Shown one piece after another: positions 6,437 through 11,817 of a DNA stretch of 13,881 bases. Each line of letters starts with the position of its first letter. The stretch's first letter is position 1. This stretch comes from Rhodocyclaceae bacterium UBA2250 (GTDB lineage Bacteria > Pseudomonadota > Gammaproteobacteria > Burkholderiales > Rhodocyclaceae). The notes under the pieces are model-generated. The model saw only the letters and a list, made by a program, of their open reading frames with translations. It searched no databases and was not told where the DNA came from. Made by a program: the position numbers and the translations under genes. The DNA lies in contig DDXW01000022.1 of the NCBI GenBank assembly GCA_002347285.1, positions 1-13,881 on the forward strand, given 5' to 3'.

Positions 6437-7858
6437 TCACGGCATCAAAAATGTGGCCTTCTCATGCACGGCCAAGTGTTCGTTCGTCTGCGCCTTCACA
6501 TCGAAGTAAATCGTGTGCGACCCCTTGCCGGCCGCTTCCGGCGGCACGCGCACGGCCACGGCGAAGCTCTTGGTCGTGGCGGGCGGCACCTCGATGACGC
6601 CGTCCTCCGCCAGTCGGATGTTGTCCAGTCCGCTGACCGAGACCGCGTAGCGATGCGCCTGCTCGGTGACGTTCATCACCTGGAGGCGATAGACGTTCTC
6701 GATCTGCCCGCCTTCGACCTCGCGGGCAAGAATTGCACGGTCGCGGATCACGTTGACGCGCAGATCCGCCTTGTGGGCGAGGCCCCAGACCAGCCCGAGC
6801 GTGATAGCGATCAGGATGGTCGTGTAGACGATGATGCGGGGGCGCAGGACATGACCAATGATTTCCTTGCGCCCCCAACGCTTCTCGAGGGCATTCTCGG
6901 TCGTGTAGCGGATCAATCCCTTGGGGTAGTTCATCTTGTCCATGACCTGGTCGCACACGTCGACGCAGGCCGCGCAGCCGATGCACTCGTATTGCAGGCC
7001 GTTGCGGATGTCGATGCCGGTCGGACAGACCTGCACGCACAACCCGCAATCGATGCAATCCCCCTTGCCGACGCTTTTCGGATCCACCCCTTTCTTGCGC
7101 TGGCCGCGCGGTTCCCCGCGCTCGGAGTCGTAGGTGATCACCAGCGTGTCCGGATCGAACATCACGCTCTGGAAGCGGGCGTATGGACACATGTAGAGGC
7201 ACACCTGCTCGCGCATGATGCCGGCGAACAGATAGGTCATGAAACCGTAGAAGAAGATCCAGAAGGTCTCCCACGGTCCCAGCGTCCAGGCCCAGATCTC
7301 GTCCCACAGCACCGTCACCGGCGTGAAATAGGCGACCAGGGTGAAGCCGGTCCATAGCGAGAGCAGCACCCAGATGCCGTACTTCATGCCACGCAGGCGG
7401 AGCTTGCGGGCGTTCATGGGTGCCTGGTCGAGCTTGATGCGCGCATTGCGGTCGCCCTCGATCTTCTGCTCGATCCACATGAAGATCTCCGTATAGACCG
7501 TCTGCGGGCACGAATAGCCGCACCAGAGGCGGCCTGCGACCGCCGTGAACAGGAACAGCGCATAAGCCGAGATGATCAGGATCACCGCGAGGTAGAACAC
7601 ATCCTGCGGCCAGAGCACCAGGCCGAAGATGTAAAACTTGCGCTCGACCAGATCGAACAGCACCGCCTGGCGGTCGTTCCACTGCAGCCAGGGAAGACCG
7701 TAATAAAGCAGCTGGGTAAACCACACCAGCACCCAGCGCCAGGTGGTGAAAACGCCGGTCACCGAGCGCGCGTGGATTTTCTGCCGCTTCTTGTAGAGGG
7801 ATTCGACAACCTCGCCTTGCTTGGCGGGCTGTTTGTTGCCGGGGGCGCTTTCACTCAT
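6437..7858 (-). CDS. ccoG: CcoG (RdxA/FixG) copper reductase for cbb3 oxidase maturation
   Basis: 473 residues. Membrane helices lie near 40-55, 86-106, 160-180, 198-216 and 341-360. Two ferredoxin-type 4Fe-4S motifs are complete: C268-C271-C274-C278 (CIDCGLCVQVCP) and C292-C295-C298-C302 (CIGCAACVDVCD). Membrane-proximal Cys pairs C113/C117 (LWCGYSCPQ) and C220/C224 (CLYMCPYAR) are the family's conserved pairs. CcoG reduces Cu(II) to Cu(I) in the cytoplasm for insertion in the CuB site of CcoN. The C-terminal ~110 residues form the periplasmic Ig-like FixG domain. No clear Shine-Dalgarno precedes the ATG at 7858, but the N terminus (ESLYKKRQKIHARSVTG) is family-like. The gene lies 170 nt after ccoP, the largest gap in the cluster. 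Confidence 0.95.
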   Translation of the reverse strand: MSESAPGNKQPAKQGEVVESLYKKRQKIHARSVTGVFTTWRWVLVWFTQLLYYGLPWLQWNDRQAVLFDLVERKFYIFGLVLWPQDVFYLAVILIISAYALFLFTAVAGRLWCGYSCPQTVYTEIFMWIEQKIEGDRNARIKLDQAPMNARKLRLRGMKYGIWVLLSLWTGFTLVAYFTPVTVLWDEIWAWTLGPWETFWIFFYGFMTYLFAGIMREQVCLYMCPYARFQSVMFDPDTLVITYDSERGEPRGQRKKGVDPKSVGKGDCIDCGLCVQVCPTGIDIRNGLQYECIGCAACVDVCDQVMDKMNYPKGLIRYTTENALEKRWGRKEIIGHVLRPRIIVYTTILIAITLGLVWGLAHKADLRVNVIRDRAILAREVEGGQIENVYRLQVMNVTEQAHRYAVSVSGLDNIRLAEDGVIEVPPATTKSFAVAVRVPPEAAGKGSHTIYFDVKAQTNEHLAVHEKATFLMP

Positions 7859-8028
7859 GGCTGGAACCGATCAAGGGTAAATGGGTTGACAGGTGCGACT
7901 TTACGAATCGACGACGCATCGGGCAATCCCCTGATACCGCCCGGTATGTTCCGCCCGGTCGCGCTTGCACGCTTCCCCCAGCCCGGGCTGCCTCCGGCCC
8001 GCAGAGCGGGCCGGAGCTGTTGTTGCGC
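7859..8028 (-). other. ccoP-ccoG intergenic region with hairpins and an inverted repeat
   Basis: 170 bp without a gene. A perfect 10-bp stem with loop CAGAG (7992-8001 / 8007-8016) lies just after the ccoP stop. It has no T-run on the minus strand, so it may stabilise or trim the ccoNOQP message rather than terminate it. Next to it is the 12-nt palindrome CAGCCCGGGCTG (7979-7990). Further on is a perfect inverted repeat ATACCG-CC-CGGTAT (7934-7947), 76 nt before the ccoG start. No FNR box or convincing promoter was found. Confidence 0.45.
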
Positions 8029-9009
8029 CTACTTCTGCTCGGCCTCCGCTGCCTCGGCGACCGGTGCCGCCGCTGCTTCAGGTGCCGCCGGTTTGACGCC
8101 CCCACCGAGCCCCCAGACATAGGCCGTCAGCAGATGCACCTTCGCTTCGCCGAGGAAATCACCGAAGGCCGGCATCTGGTTTTGCATGCCCTTGGTGACG
8201 ATCTCGATCTGCTTCGCCTCGGCGGAACCATGCAGCCAGACCTTGTCGGTCAGGTTCGGATAACCGGCCTCGGGATTGCCCTTGGCGTCCGGGCCGTGGC
8301 AGGCGGCGCAGGCTTGCGGGAAGAGTTCCGCGCCGCGCTGGATGCGAGCGGAATCGGCAGTCAGGCCGGAGAGCGAACGGACGTAATGCACGACATTCCT
8401 GACCTGCTCGGCATCCATGTCGGGCTTGGTGCCCTTGGGCGTCATCACGCCCATGCGGCCGCCGGTGATGGTTTCCTTGATCTTCTCGGGCGTGCCGCCC
8501 CACAGCCAGTCGCCGTCCTTCAAGTTCGGGAAACTCGGCGCCCCGCCGGCGTCGCCGCCGTGGCACTGGGCACAGTAGGTCTGGAACAGGCGCTGGCCCA
8601 TTTCCTTCGCTTCCTGGTTGGCAGCCACGGCCATGACATCCTGCTTGAGGAACTGGTTGAACTTGGGACCATACTTCTCTTCGGCCGTTTTCATCTCGGC
8701 TTCGTACTGCCCGCGCATCGTCCAGCCGAAGCTGCCGGCAAAGTTGCCCAAGCCTGGATAGAGCGCCAGATAAACCAGCGCGAAGATGACGGTGATGTAG
8801 AACATCCAGCGCCACCAACTGGGCAGCGGGTTGCTGTATTCCTCGAGCGTTTCGTCCCAGACATGGCCCGTCACCTCGCCCGGCTTGTGCTTCGCCGAGC
8901 CTTGCATCCACAGGAAGATCCCGCAGCCGATGACGCTGGCCAGGACGATGACGATCACGTAGAGGTTCCAGAAACCGCTGACGAAATCGCTGGTAATTTT
9001 GAAATCCAT
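8029..9009 (-). CDS. ccoP: cbb3 cytochrome c oxidase diheme subunit CcoP
   Basis: 326 residues. Two N-terminal membrane helices (about 12-34 and 66-86) precede two class I cytochrome c domains in the periplasm, with heme-c sites C146-A-Q-C149-H150 and C234-A-A-C237-H238. Likely axial Met ligands are in MGVMTP (186-189) and QMPAF (279). CcoP receives electrons from soluble c-type cytochromes and passes them to CcoO. The tail is an Ala/Glu-rich low-complexity stretch. AAAGGA stands 8 nt before the ATG at 9009, and the ccoQ stop is 12 nt upstream. Order N-O-Q-P is canonical. Confidence 0.97.
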   Translation of the reverse strand: MDFKITSDFVSGFWNLYVIVIVLASVIGCGIFLWMQGSAKHKPGEVTGHVWDETLEEYSNPLPSWWRWMFYITVIFALVYLALYPGLGNFAGSFGWTMRGQYEAEMKTAEEKYGPKFNQFLKQDVMAVAANQEAKEMGQRLFQTYCAQCHGGDAGGAPSFPNLKDGDWLWGGTPEKIKETITGGRMGVMTPKGTKPDMDAEQVRNVVHYVRSLSGLTADSARIQRGAELFPQACAACHGPDAKGNPEAGYPNLTDKVWLHGSAEAKQIEIVTKGMQNQMPAFGDFLGEAKVHLLTAYVWGLGGGVKPAAPEAAAAPVAEAAEAEQK

Positions 9010-9021
9010 GACGAATTCCTT

Positions 9022-9201
9022 TCAGTTATGCTGTTGGCCTGCGCCCCGCCCGTGCGGCTTCTCGTCGTCGTCGTCGAGCGCCAGTTTGGCGGCCTCGTCG
9101 AACGATGCCTTGCGCTTGGCGGAGTAGGCCCAGATCACGATGCCGACGAACAGCAGCACCACCAGCACCGTGAACAGGGTACGCAGGTCGTTGATGTCCA
9201 T
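9022..9201 (-). CDS. ccoQ: cbb3 oxidase small subunit CcoQ (FixQ)
   Basis: 59 residues: MDINDLRTLFTVLVVLLFVG, one membrane helix (about 8-25), then the family-like IWAYSAKRKASFDEAAKLAL, an acidic run and a short His/Gly/Gln-rich tail ending at TGA 9022-9024. CcoQ is a single-pass subunit that stabilises the CcoNOP complex, notably on exposure to oxygen. The gene is 6 nt after the ccoO stop and 12 nt before ccoP. Confidence 0.93.
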   Translation of the reverse strand: MDINDLRTLFTVLVVLLFVGIVIWAYSAKRKASFDEAAKLALDDDDEKPHGRGAGQQHN

Positions 9202-9207
9202 CTGGGC

Positions 9208-9819
9208 TTAGCGCGACTGCTTGAGCGCCTGACCGAGACCCTGCAGGTAGGCGATGACGGCCTCCACCTCGGTCTTGCCTTCGAGCGCCTTCGGCGCCTC
9301 GGCGATCTCCTCGTCGGTGTAGGGCACGCCGACCGTGCGCAGGGCGGCCATCTTCGCGCCGATGTGCGGATCCTCGAGCGGACGATCCAGCCAGTAATAG
9401 GCGGGCATGTTCGACTCCGGCACGACATCGCGCGGGTTCAGCAAGTGGATCTTGTGCCACTGGTCGGAGTAGCGGCCGCCGACGCGGTGCAGGTCCGGAC
9501 CGGTGCGCTTCGAACCCCACTGGAACGGGTGGTCATAGACGTACTCGCCCGCCACCGAGTAGTGGCCGTAGCGCTCGGTTTCCGCGCGGAACGGGCGGAT
9601 CATCTGCGAATGGCAGTTGTAGCAGCCCTCGCGGAGATAGATGTCCCGCCCGGCCAGGCGCAGCGCGTCGTAGGGCTTGACCAGCTCGTTCACCGGCGTG
9701 GTGGTGGACTTCTGGAAAAACAGCGGGACGATTTCGAGCAGGCCGCCGACGCTCACGACCAGCGTCGTGAGGATGATCATCAGCGTGTTGCTGGTTTCGA
9801 TTTTCTCATGCGTCAACAT
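9208..9819 (-). CDS. ccoO: cbb3 cytochrome c oxidase monoheme subunit CcoO
   Basis: 203 residues with an N-terminal membrane anchor (about 12-34) and one periplasmic cytochrome c domain. The heme site is C66-Y-N-C69-H70 in the typical segment REGCYNCHSQMIRPFRAE; the axial Met is probably M138 (ESNMPAY). It transfers electrons from CcoP to the CcoN heme b. The start ATG at 9819 is preceded by AAGGGAG. Length and motifs match the family fully. Confidence 0.97.
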   Translation of the reverse strand: MLTHEKIETSNTLMIILTTLVVSVGGLLEIVPLFFQKSTTTPVNELVKPYDALRLAGRDIYLREGCYNCHSQMIRPFRAETERYGHYSVAGEYVYDHPFQWGSKRTGPDLHRVGGRYSDQWHKIHLLNPRDVVPESNMPAYYWLDRPLEDPHIGAKMAALRTVGVPYTDEEIAEAPKALEGKTEVEAVIAYLQGLGQALKQSR

Positions 9820-9840
9820 GATGTCTTTTCTCCCTTGCGA

Positions 9841-11280
9841 TCAGTGCGCGTGCGCGGGTTCGAGGACTTTGGCGTCGTCGACCGCGCGGCCGGCGGCGAT
9901 GGTCTTGAACATGTTCCACGCCATCAGCACCATGCCAGACAGGTACAGCAGGCCGCCGATCACGCGGATCGTCCAGAACGGGTACGAATCCTTGACCGAT
10001 TCGACGAAGGAATAGGTCAGGGTGCCGTCGGGGTTGGTCGCGCGCCACATGAGGCCCTGCATCACGCCGGAGATCCACAGTGCGGCGATGTAAAGCACGG
10101 TGCCGAGGGTCGCCAGCCAGAAATGGACGTTGATCAGCTTGGTCGAGTGCATTTCGGTCTTGCCGAACAGGCGCGGCAGCAGGTAGTAGAGCGAGCCGAT
10201 CGATACCATGCCGACCCAGCCCAGCGCACCGGAGTGCACGTGGCCGACCGTCCAGTCGGTGTAGTGCGACAGCGCGTTCACCGTCTTGATCGACATCATC
10301 GGACCTTCGAAGGTCGACATGCCGTAGAACGACAGGGAAGTGACCAGGAACTTCAGGATCGGGTCGTCGCGCAGCTTGTGCCAGGCGCCGGACAGGGTCA
10401 TGATGCCGTTGATCATGCCGCCCCAGCTCGGCGCCAGCAGGATCAGCGAGAAGATCATCCCCACCGATTGGGTCCAGTCAGGCAGCGCGGTGTAGTGCAG
10501 GTGGTGCGGGCCGGCCCACATGTAGGTGAAGATCAGCGCCCAGAAGTGCACCACGGACAGCCGGTAGGAATACACCGGGCGGCCGGCCTGCTTCGGCACG
10601 AAGTAGTACATCATGCCGAGGAAGGCGGCGGTCAGGAAGAAACCCACCGCGTTGTGGCCGTACCACCACTGCACCATCGCGTCCTGCACGCCGGCGTAGG
10701 CCGAGTAGGACTTCGGCGACAGGATGCCGCTCTCGAAGACGGGGATGGAGGCGCTGTTGAAGATGTGCAGCAGGGCGACGGCGATGATGTAGGCGCCGTA
10801 GAACCAGTTGGCCACGTAGATGTGCTTGGTCTTGCGCTGGCCGATGGTGCCGAAGAAGACGATCGCGTAGGCCACCCAGATCGCGGTGATCAGCAGGTCG
10901 ATCGGCCACTCGAGCTCGGCATATTCCTTGGCCTGGGTGTAGCCGAGCGGCAGGGAGATCGCTGCGAGCACGATCACCAGCTGCCAGCCCCAGAAGGTGA
11001 AGGCGGCCAGTCCGGGCGCGAACAGCGTGGTATGGCAGGTGCGCTGGACCACGTAGTAGGAGGTGGCGAACAGCGCGCAACCGCCGAAGGCGAAGATGAC
11101 CGCGTTGGTATGCAGCGGGCGCAAGCGCCCGTAAGACAGCCACTCGACGAAATTCAGTTCGGGCCAGACCAGCTGGGAGGCGACGATGACGCCTACCAGC
11201 ATGCCGACGATGCCCCAGATTACGGTCATCACGGCGAACTGACGCACGACTTTGTAGTTGTAAGTCGCTTGCGATTGCAT
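9841..11280 (-). CDS. ccoN: cbb3 cytochrome c oxidase catalytic subunit CcoN
   Basis: 479 residues, the usual size, with about 12 membrane helices. It reduces O2 to water with very high affinity and pumps protons. Metal ligands sit two residues off Pseudomonas stutzeri numbering: H57 and H349 for low-spin heme b, H347 for heme b3, H209, H259 and H260 for CuB (GHNAVGF, GPHHLHYT), and Y253 as the cross-linked Tyr of C-type oxidases. An in-frame ATG at 11301 would add seven residues (MRGVKTI), but those codons hold the GAGAGGGG Shine-Dalgarno of the ATG at 11280, so the shorter start is chosen. First gene of a minus-strand run N-O-Q-P-G-H-DUF3149. An FNR promoter lies about 90 nt upstream. Confidence 0.97.
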   Translation of the reverse strand: MQSQATYNYKVVRQFAVMTVIWGIVGMLVGVIVASQLVWPELNFVEWLSYGRLRPLHTNAVIFAFGGCALFATSYYVVQRTCHTTLFAPGLAAFTFWGWQLVIVLAAISLPLGYTQAKEYAELEWPIDLLITAIWVAYAIVFFGTIGQRKTKHIYVANWFYGAYIIAVALLHIFNSASIPVFESGILSPKSYSAYAGVQDAMVQWWYGHNAVGFFLTAAFLGMMYYFVPKQAGRPVYSYRLSVVHFWALIFTYMWAGPHHLHYTALPDWTQSVGMIFSLILLAPSWGGMINGIMTLSGAWHKLRDDPILKFLVTSLSFYGMSTFEGPMMSIKTVNALSHYTDWTVGHVHSGALGWVGMVSIGSLYYLLPRLFGKTEMHSTKLINVHFWLATLGTVLYIAALWISGVMQGLMWRATNPDGTLTYSFVESVKDSYPFWTIRVIGGLLYLSGMVLMAWNMFKTIAAGRAVDDAKVLEPAHAH

Positions 11281-11366
11281 GATGGTTTTCACCCCTCTCA
11301 TTGTGACAATACGGAAACCGGCTTGCTCGCTGCCGCCCGCTGCGGGCGGATGGATGCTTGGGCGGC

Positions 11367-11407
11367 AGGTTACTGCACTAACGGCGCGACATTTTGACTC
11401 AGATCAA
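11367..11407 (-). promoter_or_regulatory. FNR/ANR-type promoter of ccoNOQP
   Basis: TTGAC-TCAG-ATCAA at 11394-11407 is an FNR box; read on the minus strand it is TTGAT-CTGA-GTCAA. Its centre is 31 bp from TAACCT (11372-11367), a weak -10 (three of six matches) at the class II position. Predicted start is near 11359, giving a leader of about 79 nt. Control of ccoNOQP by FNR/ANR is established in many proteobacteria, which strengthens this assignment. A second palindrome, ATTGTGACAAT (11300-11310), lies in the leader just upstream of the ccoN Shine-Dalgarno. Confidence 0.7.
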
Positions 11408-11470
11408 CTTTGCTGCACAGCAATAAATCTTATGGGGGCATTTAACCATTTTGTCGTTATGGATTTAGGC

Positions 11471-11498
11471 AAAAAAAAGGGTGCGCCGAAGCGCACCC
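11471..11498 (-). terminator. Strong Rho-independent terminator upstream of ccoN
   Basis: On the minus strand GGGTGCGC, loop TTCG, GCGCACCC form a perfect 8-bp stem closed by a UUCG-type tetraloop and followed directly by eight T. It lies 107 nt after the ccoS stop and about 64 nt before the ccoN FNR box. It separates ccoIS transcription from ccoN and would also form the 3' end of the candidate sRNA. Confidence 0.92.
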
Positions 11499-11580
11499 CC
11501 AACCCCAACAGAGAGACTAACCGATCAGGCGATTCGCCAGACGCCGCATTCCGGCACTCCAGCGCTTCGCAACAAACTGG
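11471..11580 (-). ncRNA. Candidate FNR-controlled small RNA between ccoS and ccoN
   Basis: Predicted transcript of about 110 nt from near 11580 to the terminator at 11471. The stretch has no convincing ORF on either strand. A 5' element can pair CCAG (11579-11576) with CTGG (11561-11558) around a small UGC-GAA-GCG hairpin, a second hairpin is GGCG-AAT-CGCC (11538-11528), then comes an unpaired U/C- and G-rich linker (UCUCUCUGUUGGGG) and the UUCG terminator with eight U, a 3' end suited to Hfq. The promoter upstream fits FNR class II geometry. FNR-activated sRNAs such as FnrS of E. coli are known; this one is not recognised as a member of any named family. It could instead be only the 3' untranslated region of ccoIS. 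Confidence 0.4.
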
Positions 11581-11585
11581 CGCGC

Positions 11586-11627
11586 AGTATGCGGTTCGCC
11601 CTCGTCAAACACTTTGATTTGAGTCAA
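11586..11627 (-). promoter_or_regulatory. FNR/ANR box overlapping the ccoS 3' end, placed to drive the candidate sRNA
   Basis: TTGAT-TTGA-GTCAA at 11614-11627 matches the FNR consensus but lies inside the last codons of ccoS (D-S-N-Q-S). Its centre is 32 bp from CATACT (11591-11586, four of six -10 matches), giving a predicted start near 11579. There is no protein gene between this start and the terminator at 11471, which is why a regulatory RNA is proposed. Confidence 0.45.
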
Positions 11628-11817
11628 CAGAATCGCGATTGTCCTTACTCGCAGAAGCGTCTTTCGTCTCCACGGGGCGGTCGTCGTCCATCAGCACCCG
11701 GTAGGCCGGACCTTCGAGGTCTTCCAGCTGGCCGCTCTTGAGCGACCACCAGAAGATCGCGCCGATCAGGAAGACCAGCACGATGGAAACGGGGATCAGC
11801 AGGTAGAGGCTTTCCAT
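11605..11817 (-). CDS. ccoS: CcoS (FixS) cbb3 oxidase maturation protein
   Basis: 70 residues: MESLYLLIPVSIVLVFLIGA, one membrane helix (about 5-25), then the family segment FWWSLKSGQLEDLEGPAYRVLMDDD and a Ser/Asp-rich tail. CcoS is required for cofactor insertion (heme b and copper) in CcoN in Rhodobacter. Its ATG lies inside the end of ccoI, overlapping it by 22 nt in another frame, implying coupled translation. An FNR-like box is embedded in its last codons (11614-11627). Confidence 0.95.
   Translation of the reverse strand: MESLYLLIPVSIVLVFLIGAIFWWSLKSGQLEDLEGPAYRVLMDDDRPVETKDASASKDNRDSVDSNQSV

Noticed and set aside
7881..7900. FNR box upstream of ccoG (TTGAC near 7886)
   Set aside because: The second half-site is absent (GCGAC in place of RTCAA).
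7992..8016. Intrinsic terminator after ccoP
   Set aside because: The stem is strong but there is no T-tract on the minus strand, so it was described as a hairpin of unknown effect.
11281..11301. Upstream ATG of ccoN at 11301
   Set aside because: The seven added codons contain the Shine-Dalgarno for the ATG at 11280, and the shorter protein aligns with family length and ligand numbering.
8020..11397. 1125-codon open frame on the plus strand opposite ccoP, ccoQ, ccoO and ccoN
   Set aside because: It is antisense to four certain genes and has low-complexity His/Arg/Gln/Asp-rich text with no domain. Long antisense frames are expected where GC-rich codons leave few stops.
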